The notes under the pieces are model-generated. The model saw only the letters and a program-made list of their open reading frames with translations, was not told the DNA's origin and did not search any database. A program made the translations under genes and the position numbers. 64,000 nucleotides of DNA from Novosphingobium panipatense. Its GTDB lineage: Bacteria; Pseudomonadota; Alphaproteobacteria; Sphingomonadales; Sphingomonadaceae. This document shows, one piece after another, positions 6,239-15,443 of this stretch. The DNA lies in assembly GCF_002149965.1 (NCBI RefSeq), contig NZ_MSQB01000004.1, positions 124,001 through 188,000 on the forward strand, written 5' to 3'. How positions within the stretch are numbered: position 1 is the stretch's first letter; every line of letters begins with the position of its first letter.

Positions 6239-8950
6239 ATGGCTGGGGAAAACAGGATCATCGCATTCGGTGCGAGCGGTAGTGAAAACGGCTTGGACCG
6301 GGAAAACGGCTCGGATCGAGAAGACGGCTCGGGCCGCGCTTCGAACGGAAAATCGGAAGACCCCATGAACGAATCCCAGGCGCTCGGCGTCTCCCCGCAG
6401 GATAGCGGACAAGAGATTTCGGACGATGTCTGGCGTAATGCATGGGTCGCCACGGACGATTCGGCCGAGACACCGCCCGCGCGGGAATGGCTGGCCCCGG
6501 CGCTGGCAGGCGCTGCCGCCGCCGTCTGGACCGCCTTCTTTCTCTACGCCCACCGCGCCCTGTTCGAGCAGGGTGCCGGTCTCGATGCGGTATCTGCCTA
6601 TGTCATGCAGTGGGCCGTCCCGCTCCTGCTGATCGGCATGATCTGGCTGCTGGTGATCCGTCACAGCACCCGTGAAAGCAGGCGCTTCGGCCATGTCGCC
6701 CGCACGCTGGCAAGCGAATCGGCGCAGCTCGAGACCCGCCTGATCACGGTAAACCGCGAACTCAGCCTGGCGCGCGAGTTCATCGCCGCCCAGTCGCGCG
6801 ACCTCGAGGCACTCGGCCGCATCGCCACGGAACGCCTGTCCACCAATGCCGATCGATTGCAGGACCTGATCCGCGACAACGGCGCGCGCGTGGAATCGAT
6901 TTGCGGGGTCAGTCAGGCCGCGCTCGACAATATGGAAAAGCTGCGCAGCCAGCTCCCGGTCATCGCCAGCTCCGCCAAGGACGTCACCAACAATATCGGC
7001 AATGCCGGCCGCGCAGCGCATGTCCAGCTTGAAGACATGATCAATGGCTTTAACCGCCTCAACGAGTTCGGCTCTGCCAGCGAACGGCAGGTCGCCCGGC
7101 TCGGTGAAAGCGTGGACTCCGCTCTCGCCGCGATCCATGCCCGCAGCGAGCAGATCGGCACACTTGCCGACGAACGCTTCGCCGTACTCTCCGAACACGG
7201 CAGCACCATGCGCGCGGAACTGGACGGCCACGAAGCCGCCGCCCTCGCATCGATCCGCACCCGCGCGGCCGCGCTGCAAGCCGAGATCATCGACACCCGC
7301 AGCCAGCTCGACCGTCACGAGGAAGAAAGCCTGACGTCGCTACGGGCACGCCTGGTTGCGCTCCGCGAGGAAAGCGACGTCGTGTCGCGCGCCCTGCGCG
7401 ACGGCGAAGGCCGCGCGGCCGAAGCCTGGCGACAGGCTCTTGAGGAAATTCACGAGGAACAGGCCGAAGTCGCACGCGGCATTTCGCGCGCACAGGAAGC
7501 CGCTCTGACCGCGCTGCGCGGCGGCCTCGAAGCCGTCGGCAGCGACGCCGCCGCGCTCGACCAGCAGATCGCCGCGCGCTGGGACAAGCTCTCGGTGGAA
7601 ACCGGCGAGCGTCAGGCCCGCCAGGCGGAACAGGAACGCCACGCCATTTCGCGGATCGACCAGATGCTGGGCGATCTCGACAATGCTATCGCGGAACGCC
7701 TGGAGCGTCACCGCCTCCAGGCAGCCGTGCTCAGCGAGCGGGCCGCCGCCGTCACCGGCGAGCTCGGCGAATATGAAGCCCGGTTCGAAGCGATCGTCGG
7801 CAGCGGCGAAACGCTCGAAGCACGCCTGCGCGGCAGTCTCGCTGCCCTGACCGAACGCCTCACGGCCGCCCGTGCCACGCTTTCCGCGACCGACGGCGAC
7901 GTGGAAAGGCTTTCCGAAACCAGCGTGCGCCTGCTCGAACTGATCCAGGGCAGCGCACGCTACGCCCATCACGACCTTCCCGAGGCTCTCACGGTTTCCG
8001 AAACCCGCCTCGAGCGGCTTCAGGCAGGCATTACGGCGGTACTCGAGGGCCTTGCCCAATCGGCACGCAGCGGCGAGGAACTCGCAGGCGGGGTCGAAAC
8101 CTCGGGCAACAATCTGAAGGACTTTGCCGACGAGCTTTCGGCCATGCACTCGGATCTGTCCGAGCACGGCGCGGCCCACGTCAGCCTGTTGCAGGTCCTG
8201 CGCACCTCGCTCGACGATATCGACGCCGCAACGAAGACTGCCGCCGGACGCGCGCAGGACGAACTGCGCGAAGCCATTGGCGCGCTCGGCAAGACGATCG
8301 AGGAATCCGTCACCGCGATCGAGACCGACAGCGCCGTTCGCATCGCCCGCGTCGCCGAGAACCTCGGCACGGAAAGCGCGCAGGCCATCGATCGCTCGAT
8401 GCGGACGCGCGTGGCCGAAGTCACCGGCCAGCTCGATCAGGCCGTGGCCCACGCATCCGGCGCCACCCGCGAGGCGACGATCCAGTTGCGCGACCAGCTT
8501 TCTAAAGTCGACGAACTCGTCGGCAACCTCGAAAGCCGCGTCGCGGATGCCCGCGACAAGGCCGAGGAGCAGGTCGACAACGATTTTGCGCGCCGCGTCG
8601 CCCTGATCACGGAAGCGCTCAATTCGAACGCCATCGATATCGCCTCGGCCCTGTCGAGCGAAGTCTCCGACACCGCCTGGGCTTCCTACTTGCGCGGCGA
8701 TCGCGGGATCTTCACGCGCCGGGCGGTTTCCCTGCTCGATGCGGGCGAGATCAAGTCGATCCAGCAACTGTTCGAACGCGACGAGGCCTTCCGCGAGCAT
8801 GTGAGCCGCTACATCCACGACTTCGAATCGATCCTGCGTCAGGTGCTTTCGACCCGGGACGGCAATGCCTTGGGTGTTACCCTGCTCTCCTCGGACATGG
8901 GCAAGCTCTACGTCGCCCTGGCGCAGGGGATCGAAAGGCTTCGCAGCTGA
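6239..8950 (+). CDS. Large coiled-coil inner-membrane protein (TipN-like architecture)
   Basis: A 903-residue protein with two TM segments (about 84-104 and 121-141) followed by ~680 residues of Ala/Glu/Arg/Leu-rich heptads that should form long coiled coils. It ends in a compact conserved-looking region (SYLRGDRGIFTRRAV, then VSRYIHDFESILRQVL, then SDMGKLYVALAQGIERL). Size and plan (two N-terminal TMs plus a long cytoplasmic coiled coil) match the Caulobacter polarity protein TipN, but homology is not established. The start at 6239 has a weak RBS; ATG 6365 (MNESQALG) has GGAAGA at a good distance and may be the true start. It is divergent from the Hpt-like gene 70 bases away. Confidence 0.7.
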   Translation: MAGENRIIAFGASGSENGLDRENGSDREDGSGRASNGKSEDPMNESQALGVSPQDSGQEISDDVWRNAWVATDDSAETPPAREWLAPALAGAAAAVWTAFFLYAHRALFEQGAGLDAVSAYVMQWAVPLLLIGMIWLLVIRHSTRESRRFGHVARTLASESAQLETRLITVNRELSLAREFIAAQSRDLEALGRIATERLSTNADRLQDLIRDNGARVESICGVSQAALDNMEKLRSQLPVIASSAKDVTNNIGNAGRAAHVQLEDMINGFNRLNEFGSASERQVARLGESVDSALAAIHARSEQIGTLADERFAVLSEHGSTMRAELDGHEAAALASIRTRAAALQAEIIDTRSQLDRHEEESLTSLRARLVALREESDVVSRALRDGEGRAAEAWRQALEEIHEEQAEVARGISRAQEAALTALRGGLEAVGSDAAALDQQIAARWDKLSVETGERQARQAEQERHAISRIDQMLGDLDNAIAERLERHRLQAAVLSERAAAVTGELGEYEARFEAIVGSGETLEARLRGSLAALTERLTAARATLSATDGDVERLSETSVRLLELIQGSARYAHHDLPEALTVSETRLERLQAGITAVLEGLAQSARSGEELAGGVETSGNNLKDFADELSAMHSDLSEHGAAHVSLLQVLRTSLDDIDAATKTAAGRAQDELREAIGALGKTIEESVTAIETDSAVRIARVAENLGTESAQAIDRSMRTRVAEVTGQLDQAVAHASGATREATIQLRDQLSKVDELVGNLESRVADARDKAEEQVDNDFARRVALITEALNSNAIDIASALSSEVSDTAWASYLRGDRGIFTRRAVSLLDAGEIKSIQQLFERDEAFREHVSRYIHDFESILRQVLSTRDGNALGVTLLSSDMGKLYVALAQGIERLRS
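6284..6337 (+). repeat. 18-bp tandem repeat, three copies
   Basis: Three consecutive 18-base units (6284-6301, 6302-6319, 6320-6337) share the core GAAAACGGCT/GAAGACGGCT. In the frame of the coiled-coil gene they encode the hexapeptides ENGLDR, ENGSDR and EDGSGR. They lie between the two candidate start codons of that gene. Confidence 0.8.
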
Positions 8951-8972
8951 TCCGCAGCCATCTTCGCCCTAC

Positions 8973-9011
8973 AAAAAGAGGCCCGCCTGTAACGCAGGCG
9001 GGCCTCTTTTT
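8973..9011. terminator. Bidirectional terminator between convergent genes
   Basis: A perfect 17-bp stem (8973-8989 with 8995-9011) with a five-base loop is bounded by AAAAA on one side and TTTTT on the other, so it works on both strands. It ends the coiled-coil gene (+) and the complex I/rnj/DUF1467 unit (-). Confidence 0.93.
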
Positions 9012-9014
9012 ATT

Positions 9015-9311
9015 TCAGTAACCGAGGTCTTCGACGGGTGGTTTTCCGAAGAAATTGAGATCGCTAACCGTGATCCACTGCTTTGCATAGTTCACGTAAT
9101 AGAGCCCGAACAGGAGCAGCGCCAAGACTGTCGCACGCCGTGCGATCATGCGGGGCCGAAAATTGACCGGCGCGCTGTCGGCATGGCCTTTCCCGACCTC
9201 ATAGCCTTCCACCTCACCGGGCGTGCGCAGGCCGAACGGCATGACCAGAAAGGCGCTCAAGACCCAGAACAGGCCGTAGATCGCCACCATCGAGGTCCAC
9301 TGCATCGCCAT
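9015..9311 (-). CDS. DUF1467 family two-TM protein
   Basis: A 98-residue membrane protein with TM segments at about 7-27 and 60-78. The FWVLSAFLVMPFGLRT motif at the end of the first TM is typical of DUF1467, a family commonly found directly downstream of RNase J in alphaproteobacteria. Its role is unknown. It starts 4 bases after the RNase J stop and is the last gene of the unit, just before the bidirectional terminator. Confidence 0.85.
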   Translation of the reverse strand: MAMQWTSMVAIYGLFWVLSAFLVMPFGLRTPGEVEGYEVGKGHADSAPVNFRPRMIARRATVLALLLFGLYYVNYAKQWITVSDLNFFGKPPVEDLGY

Positions 9312-9315
9312 TCGC

Positions 9316-10941
9316 TCAATCCTCCAGCAGCATCACCTGCACTTGCGGCTTCTTGCCCGACCAGCGCGTGGCAGCGCGGCGCGCGGCAAGGCGCGCTGCT
9401 TCGACACGAACCTCACGGTCGGACTTCTTCGCGCGCCCCAGCGCATCGGCGACATCGCGCTGCGCTTCCTCGACGAACTTGGGATAGTCCTCGTCAAGCG
9501 GCAGGCCGATAGCCGCCACCTGCACATGGCCCTTGCGGTCTGCGGCCACCGAAACCACACCGTTGAAGGCGATGCGGCGGCGCATGACCATGGCGTCGCC
9601 GTCGGCAGGCGCGATGATATCGCCGTCCAGGATCAGGCGGCCCGAATGGACCTCCCCGAACTTGCCCGGCTTGCCCGGTGCGAGGCGGACGAGATCGCCG
9701 TTCTTCTGAAACACCGCGTTCGGAATGCCGCTTTCCAGCCCGAGCCGGGCCTGTTCGCGCATGTGGCGGATCTCGCCGTGGACCGGCAGCAGGATTTCCG
9801 GCCGCAGCCAGCCATAGAGCGCAACGAGTTCCGGCCGACCGGGATGGCCGGAAACGTGGATCATGCTCTGGCGGTCGGTGACGATGACGAACCCCGCGTC
9901 CGAGAGGCGGTTCTGGATACGCCCGATCGGGATTTCGTTGCCGGGGATTTGGCGGCTGGAGAACAGGACGACATCGCCCTTCTCCAGCTTTATCGGGTGA
10001 TTGCCATCGGAAATGCGCGAGAGCGCGGCGCGCGGCTCGCCCTGCCCGCCGGTGGCAACGATCAGCACTTCGCCGCGCGGCAGGTCCATCGCCGTCTCAA
10101 TATCCACCAGTTCGGGCAGCTTCTTGAGATAGCCGCTTGCCTGCCCGGTCTCGATGATCCGGTCGAGCGAGCGCCCGGCCACGCAAAGCTTTCGGTTGGT
10201 CTTGCGCGCCACTTCGCCCAAAGTCTGGAGACGGGCGACGTTCGAGGCGAAAGTCGTCACCAGCACGCGCCGGCCACGATGCTTCTTCACTTCTTCCAGC
10301 AGCCCGCGATAAACTTCGCCTTCGCTGCCCGAAGCCTCGGGATTGAACACGTTGGTGGAATCGCAGACCAGCGCCAGCACGCCCTCATCACCGATCGCGG
10401 TCAGTTCCGCCTTCGTCGCCGGGGTGCCGACTTGCGGCTCGTCGTCGAGCTTCCAGTCGCCGGTGTGGAAGATCCGGCCGAACGGCGTATCGATCAGCAG
10501 CGCGTTGCCCTCGGCAATCGAGTGCGCAAGTGGCACATAGCGAATGCCGAAAGGCCCGAGTTCGAAACGGTCGAGGTGATCGATGACAATCAGCTCGACC
10601 TGATCGAGAATGCCTGCCTCTTCCAGCTTCGCAGCCACCAGGCGCGCGGTGAAGGGCGTGGCATAGATCGGAACGTCGAGTTCCTGGGCGAAGTACGGCA
10701 CCGCGCCGATGTGATCTTCGTGCGCATGGGTCAGCACGATACCGAGCAGATTCTCCCGCTCGCCTTCGATGAAGTCGAGATCGGCGAAGACCAGATCGAC
10801 GCCGGGATATTCGTTCATGCCGAAAGTCATGCCCAGGTCGACCATCAGCCATTTGCCCTGGCAGCCATAGAGATTGACGTTCATGCCAATCTCGCCCGAG
10901 CCCCCGAGCGCACAAAACAGCAGTTCGTTACCTGGAATCAC
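9316..10941 (-). CDS. rnj: Ribonuclease J (metallo-beta-lactamase/beta-CASP RNase)
   Basis: A 541-residue RNase J, the 5'-to-3' exo/endonuclease of RNA turnover and rRNA maturation in the cytoplasm. The metallo-beta-lactamase signature [10 protein letters not shown] gives zinc ligands H72, H74, D76 and H77, and CDSTNVFNP, the beta-CASP block ([12 protein letters not shown], then GRSLDRIIE) and the [10 protein letters not shown] segment follow in the usual order. The start is GTG 10941, overlapping the coaX stop as GTGA, so it is translationally coupled to coaX. Length is normal for the family. Confidence 0.95.
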   Translation of the reverse strand: MIPGNELLFCALGGSGEIGMNVNLYGCQGKWLMVDLGMTFGMNEYPGVDLVFADLDFIEGERENLLGIVLTHAHEDHIGAVPYFAQELDVPIYATPFTARLVAAKLEEAGILDQVELIVIDHLDRFELGPFGIRYVPLAHSIAEGNALLIDTPFGRIFHTGDWKLDDEPQVGTPATKAELTAIGDEGVLALVCDSTNVFNPEASGSEGEVYRGLLEEVKKHRGRRVLVTTFASNVARLQTLGEVARKTNRKLCVAGRSLDRIIETGQASGYLKKLPELVDIETAMDLPRGEVLIVATGGQGEPRAALSRISDGNHPIKLEKGDVVLFSSRQIPGNEIPIGRIQNRLSDAGFVIVTDRQSMIHVSGHPGRPELVALYGWLRPEILLPVHGEIRHMREQARLGLESGIPNAVFQKNGDLVRLAPGKPGKFGEVHSGRLILDGDIIAPADGDAMVMRRRIAFNGVVSVAADRKGHVQVAAIGLPLDEDYPKFVEEAQRDVADALGRAKKSDREVRVEAARLAARRAATRWSGKKPQVQVMLLED

Positions 10942-11717
10942 GTCTTCGATGCCCTTTCGGCAAGAATGGCGAGGCCTTCGAGCGTCAGGTCGGGATCGAC
11001 CGCGTCGAAAATATCGGAAGCCTCGTCGAACAACACGGCAAGCCCGCCGGTCGCGATGACCTTCGCGGGCCGCCCGATTTCGGCGCGCATGCGGGCGATC
11101 AGGCCCTCCATCATCGCCACATAGCCCCAGAATACGCCGATCAGCATCTGGTCCTCGGTATTGCGGCCGATCACGCTCTTGCTGGCGGGAACGGCAATGG
11201 CAATGCGCGGTAGCTTGGCGGTATTGCCCACCAGCGCGTCCAGCGAAAGATTGATGCCCGGCGCGATGATGCCGCCCTTGTAGGCGCCGTTGTAGTCTAC
11301 CACGTCGAACGTCGTCGCGGTGCCGAAATCGACCACGATCAGGTCGCCGCCGTGCCGCTCATGCGCGGCGATGGCGTTGACGGCGCGGTCGGCGCCCAGC
11401 GACTTGGGCTGATCGACGTCGATGTCGATCGCATAGTCTGCCTTGCCGACACCTGCCACTAGCGGTTCGACGTCGAAATAATGGCGGCAGAGAATTTCCA
11501 GATTGTGCAGCGCCCGCGGCACCACGGTGGAGATGATGATGCTCTCGATCTCCTCCGCCGCAACGCCGCGGATCGAGAGGAGCTGCATCAGCCAGACCGC
11601 ATACTCGTCGCCCGTGCGACGCGGATCGGTGGCGATGCGCCAGCGACCGCGCAAGGTGCGGCCCTCGAACAGCGCGAAGACGACATTGGTGTTGCCGGCA
11701 TCGATGGCAAGCAGCAT
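10938..11717 (-). CDS. coaX: Type III pantothenate kinase
   Basis: A 259-residue CoaX, which phosphorylates pantothenate in the first step of coenzyme A synthesis. The N-terminal [11 protein letters not shown] holds the phosphate-binding DxGNT motif, [11 protein letters not shown] is the pantothenate-side motif and [14 protein letters not shown] carries the second acidic site. ATG 11717 was chosen because AAGGAA precedes it and the ASKHA fold starts there; the frame stays open further upstream, but that part is antisense-like sequence inside birA. It lies 10 bases after birA and overlaps rnj by 4 bases. panB, of the same pathway, is elsewhere in the window. Confidence 0.95.
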   Translation of the reverse strand: MLLAIDAGNTNVVFALFEGRTLRGRWRIATDPRRTGDEYAVWLMQLLSIRGVAAEEIESIIISTVVPRALHNLEILCRHYFDVEPLVAGVGKADYAIDIDVDQPKSLGADRAVNAIAAHERHGGDLIVVDFGTATTFDVVDYNGAYKGGIIAPGINLSLDALVGNTAKLPRIAIAVPASKSVIGRNTEDQMLIGVFWGYVAMMEGLIARMRAEIGRPAKVIATGGLAVLFDEASDIFDAVDPDLTLEGLAILAERASKT

Positions 11718-11727
11718 GGAATTTCCT

Positions 11728-12444
11728 TCAGGCGAGCGAAACGTCACCGGCGTGGACGACACGTAGGGACCCGTCGGCCAGACGCAAGCGCAATGCTCCG
11801 TCCGGGTCAAGCCCGGCGAAGGCGCCCGGTAGCAGCCCTTCTTCATCCAGCGTGACCAGCAGCGGCGTTCCCTGGGGGTGCGCGTGGCGGATCCACGCGG
11901 CCAGCGTCGCCGCGAGCCCTACCCGCCGCCACTGCAACAGGCGCTCTGCGAGACAGGCGGCAAGCTTTTCCAGAACGGCCTGCGCGTCTTTGTCGTTATC
12001 GGGATTTGCAGCAAGGAGCGAGGTGGTTGCTCGGTCGGGAAGATCGGGCGCGCTCACAACGTTCACACCGATGCCGATGATGACATGATCGCCCGCGCGT
12101 TCCAGCAGGATGCCGCAAATCTTGGCGCCGCCGACCAGAACATCGTTCGGCCACTTTAGCTGGCAGTCAGCCCCGGGGGGCAATTGCGACAGCATCAGGT
12201 CGTAAACGGCCAGCGCCGCAACGAATGCCAGGGTATGGACCGAGGGATCGTCGGCTCTCAGCGCGACGACGGTGCTGGCGTAGAGATTGCCCTCCGGCGA
12301 GGACCATTGCCGACCGCGGCGACCGCGTCCCGCGCTCTGCCTGACCGCGCGCAGCCAGAACCCTTCCGCGAGGCCCTCCCCGGCGCCGAGGCGCCGGGAA
12401 AGGTCCGCGTTGGTCGAAGCGGTCTCTTCGACGACCTCTATCAA
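11728..12444 (-). CDS. birA: Biotin-[acetyl-CoA carboxylase] ligase, catalytic-domain-only
   Basis: A 238-residue biotin protein ligase that activates biotin and attaches it to the biotin carboxyl carrier of acetyl-CoA carboxylase. Motifs are [13 protein letters not shown] (biotinyl-AMP loop), [15 protein letters not shown] and GILLE. No N-terminal helix-turn-helix is present, so it is not a repressor. The only start that fits without running through nuoN is TTG 12444, whose bases overlap the nuoN TGA; residues then read [15 protein letters not shown], where ASTN is the family N-terminal motif. An upstream in-frame ATG at 12534 would lie deep inside nuoN. Confidence 0.92.
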   Translation of the reverse strand: MIEVVEETASTNADLSRRLGAGEGLAEGFWLRAVRQSAGRGRRGRQWSSPEGNLYASTVVALRADDPSVHTLAFVAALAVYDLMLSQLPPGADCQLKWPNDVLVGGAKICGILLERAGDHVIIGIGVNVVSAPDLPDRATTSLLAANPDNDKDAQAVLEKLAACLAERLLQWRRVGLAATLAAWIRHAHPQGTPLLVTLDEEGLLPGAFAGLDPDGALRLRLADGSLRVVHAGDVSLA

Positions 12445-13904
12445 AGGCCGGAGTAGAGTGCGGCCGCAGCCGTCTCGCTCAGGTGGCCGAGCCACTTGGT
12501 CAGCAGGAAGCCGAGCGGCGAGATGAACACGCACGACAGCACCAGGATCAGCTTGTGCCAGACGTCGCTTTCACCCTTCACCACATCGGCCGGTTCGTCG
12601 AAATAGACGACCTTGACGACCTTCAGGTAGTAGAAGGCGCCGATCACCGAGGCCGCGAAGCCGATCGCCGCCAAAGCGATCATGCCACCGTCCACAGCGG
12701 CCTTGAAGACCAGGAACTTGCCCCAGAAGCCGAACATCGGCGGGATACCGGCAAGGCTGAACATGACCATGGCGAGTGCCAGGGCAAGGCCCGGACGCGT
12801 GCGCGACAGACCGGCCATCTTGGCGAGTTCCTCGACCGGGTTGCCGTCCGCGTCCTTCATCATCAGGATCACCGCGAAACCGCCCGCCGACATCGCGACG
12901 TAGATCGCGAGGTAGAACAGCATGGCCGAGACGCCCTGCGGCGTCGCCACGGCGAGACCGACGAGCATGAAGCCCACGTTGTTGATCGACGAGTAGGCCA
13001 TCAGGCGCTTGATGTTGGTCTGGCCGATGGCGCCAAGGGCACCGACGACGATCGAGGCGAGCGCGGCGAAGACCACGATCTGCTGCCAGGCCGCAGCCTG
13101 GTCGCCGAAGGCCTCAATGGCGACGCGCATGGTCAGGGCCATGGCGGCAACCTTCGGCGCCGTCGCGAAGAGCGTGGTCACCGGGGTCGGCGCGCCCTCG
13201 TAAACGTCCGGGGTCCACATATGGAACGGAACGGCGCTGATCTTGAAGGCCAGACCCGCGAAGACGAAGACGATGCCGAACAGCGCGCCGTTCGAGAGGC
13301 CCTGTGCCATCGAGGCACTGATACCCGCGAACGAAGTGGTGCCCGCAAAGCCATAGGTCAGGCTCATGCCGAAGAGCAGGATACCCGAGGCCAGCGCGCC
13401 GAGTACGAAGTACTTGAGGCCAGCTTCGGCCGAACGACCGTCGGTACGCAGGAAGGCCGCCAGAACGTAAGCCGCGAGCGAGTTCATCTCGAGGCCGATG
13501 TAGAGCGTCAGCAGGTCGGTGGCCGAAACCATCATGCCCATGCCGATCGAGGCCAGCAGCACGAGGACCGGATATTCGGCCCGCATGGCCTTGAAGCGGT
13601 CGAAGTAGGCCGGCGCAACTACCAGCGACACTGCCGCCGAAAGGTAGATCAGGATCTTCGCGTAGGACGCGAAGGCGTCGGCACGATACTGGCCGAAGAA
13701 GGCCGAGGTTTCGGCGCCCATCGCGCCGCCGCAAAGCGCGGGAGCGACCAGGATGCCGGCGGCGACGAGCGCCGCCACGGCGAGAACGGAGATCAGCTTC
13801 GCCGCCTTGTCACCGCCCCAGGCGGCGACAAGGAGCAAGACCAGGCTTGCGACGCTAAGCGTTTCTTCCGGCGCGATCAGGCGCAGCGACTGTGACCAGT
13901 CCAT
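12441..13904 (-). CDS. nuoN: NADH-quinone oxidoreductase subunit N
   Basis: A 487-residue antiporter-like membrane subunit of complex I with about 14 TM helices. It contains the family stretch PFHMWTPDVYEGAPTPVT and the SSINNVGFMLVGLA helix, part of the proton channel. Its start overlaps the nuoM stop (TGATG) and its stop overlaps the TTG start of birA. It is the last nuo gene of the operon in the usual order. Confidence 0.96.
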   Translation of the reverse strand: MDWSQSLRLIAPEETLSVASLVLLLVAAWGGDKAAKLISVLAVAALVAAGILVAPALCGGAMGAETSAFFGQYRADAFASYAKILIYLSAAVSLVVAPAYFDRFKAMRAEYPVLVLLASIGMGMMVSATDLLTLYIGLEMNSLAAYVLAAFLRTDGRSAEAGLKYFVLGALASGILLFGMSLTYGFAGTTSFAGISASMAQGLSNGALFGIVFVFAGLAFKISAVPFHMWTPDVYEGAPTPVTTLFATAPKVAAMALTMRVAIEAFGDQAAAWQQIVVFAALASIVVGALGAIGQTNIKRLMAYSSINNVGFMLVGLAVATPQGVSAMLFYLAIYVAMSAGGFAVILMMKDADGNPVEELAKMAGLSRTRPGLALALAMVMFSLAGIPPMFGFWGKFLVFKAAVDGGMIALAAIGFAASVIGAFYYLKVVKVVYFDEPADVVKGESDVWHKLILVLSCVFISPLGFLLTKWLGHLSETAAAALYSGL

Positions 13905-15442
13905 CAGTGTGCCCCCTCATGCGCGGCTGCTTCTTCATGTGCAGGCTTTTCCTTGCCCATGGCCAACTTGGCGTCTCCTTCCGGCTTTGCGCGAGCGAGC
14001 CGGGCGTCGAGCGCGGCAATGTCTGCGCGCATCGGAGCAATGAAGCTCTCGGGATAGACGCCCATCCACAGCACCGCGAGGCCGAGCGGGATCACCATCA
14101 GGTATTCACGCAGGTCGAGGTCGGCCATGGCGGCGGCATCGGCATTCTTCTGGTCGCCAAAGACGACACGGCGATAGAGGTAGAGCATGTAGGCAGCGCC
14201 CAGGATGATGCCGGTGGTGCAGATCAGCGCCGTCCAGCTCGATGCCTGGTAGATACCGCCAAGGCTCAGGAATTCGCCGACGAAACCACTGGTGCCCGGA
14301 AGGCCGATCGAGGCCATCGTGAAGAGCAGGAAGAACAGCGCGTAACGCGGCATGTTGATGGCAAGACCGCCGTAGCGGCTGATCTCACGGGTGTGCAGGC
14401 GGTCGTAGATGATGCCGACGCAGAGGAACAGCGCGCCCGAGACGAGGCCGTGGCTGAGCATGACCAGCATCGAGCCTTCGAGGCCCTGCGGATTGAAGGC
14501 GAAGAGACCGATGGTCACGACGGCCATATGCGCGACCGACGAGTAGGCGATCAGCTTCTTCATGTCGTCCTGCACCAGCGCAATGAGCGAGGTGATCACG
14601 ACGGCGGCCATCGACAGGCCCCAGACCAGCGGTGCGAAGTAGGCCGAAGCTTCGGGGAACATCGGCAGCGAGAAGCGGATGAAGCCGTAGCCGCCCATCT
14701 TCAGCAGCACGCCTGCCAGGATCACCGAGCCTGCGGTCGGCGCCTGGACGTGCGCCGCCGGAAGCCAGGTGTGGACCGGCCACATCGGCATCTTCACCGC
14801 GAAGCTGGCGAAGAAGGCGAGCCACAGCCAGGTCTGGACCTGCGGGTCGAAGTCGTAGGTCATGAGCGTCGGGATGAAGGTCGTGCCGGCGGTGTGGACC
14901 ATCCACAGCATCGCCACGAGCATCAGCACCGAGCCAAGCAGCGTGTAGAGGAAGAACTTGTACGAGGCGTAGATGCGATCCGCGCCGCCCCAGATGCCGA
15001 TGATCAGGTACATCGGAATGAGGCCGGCTTCGAAGAACATGTAGAACAGGAAGAGATCCTGGGCCGCGAAGACGCCGATCATCAGCGTTTCGACGAGCAG
15101 GAACGCCGCCATGTATTCGCCCACGCGCTTCTCGATCGAGTTCCAGCTCGCGCCGATGCAGATCGGCATGAGGAAGACGGAAAGCTCGATCAGGAGCAGC
15201 GCGATGCCGTCGATGCCGAGGGCGTAGGAGAAGCCCGAGAACAGCTCATGCCGTTCCTGGAACTGCCACTGCGCACCGCCGACATCGAAGTTCAGCCAGA
15301 GGACGACGCCAAGGGCAAGGTTCGCAAGGGTGGCGAGAAGCGCCACCGTGCGTGCCGATTTGGCATCAAGGTAGAGACATGCCAGTGCCGCCGCGAGCGG
15401 CACCAGCAACATCAGACTGAGGATCGGAAAACCACTCATCAT
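13904..15442 (-). CDS. nuoM: NADH-quinone oxidoreductase subunit M
   Basis: A 512-residue proton-pumping antiporter-like subunit of complex I, with about 14 TM segments. [22 protein letters not shown] is interrupted here after its conserved HTWLP core, and [12 protein letters not shown] follows; both are typical of NuoM. The C-terminus has an extra polar Lys/Glu/Ala/His-rich tail after residue 490 ([16 protein letters not shown]). It follows nuoL after one base. Confidence 0.96.
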   Translation of the reverse strand: MMSGFPILSLMLLVPLAAALACLYLDAKSARTVALLATLANLALGVVLWLNFDVGGAQWQFQERHELFSGFSYALGIDGIALLLIELSVFLMPICIGASWNSIEKRVGEYMAAFLLVETLMIGVFAAQDLFLFYMFFEAGLIPMYLIIGIWGGADRIYASYKFFLYTLLGSVLMLVAMLWMVHTAGTTFIPTLMTYDFDPQVQTWLWLAFFASFAVKMPMWPVHTWLPAAHVQAPTAGSVILAGVLLKMGGYGFIRFSLPMFPEASAYFAPLVWGLSMAAVVITSLIALVQDDMKKLIAYSSVAHMAVVTIGLFAFNPQGLEGSMLVMLSHGLVSGALFLCVGIIYDRLHTREISRYGGLAINMPRYALFFLLFTMASIGLPGTSGFVGEFLSLGGIYQASSWTALICTTGIILGAAYMLYLYRRVVFGDQKNADAAAMADLDLREYLMVIPLGLAVLWMGVYPESFIAPMRADIAALDARLARAKPEGDAKLAMGKEKPAHEEAAAHEGAH

Positions 15443-15443
15443 C

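Noticed and set aside
7340-8818. 492-codon leftward frame opposite the coiled-coil gene
   Set aside because: Its translation is a mirror of Ala/Glu/Arg-rich coiled-coil codons, with no family motif.
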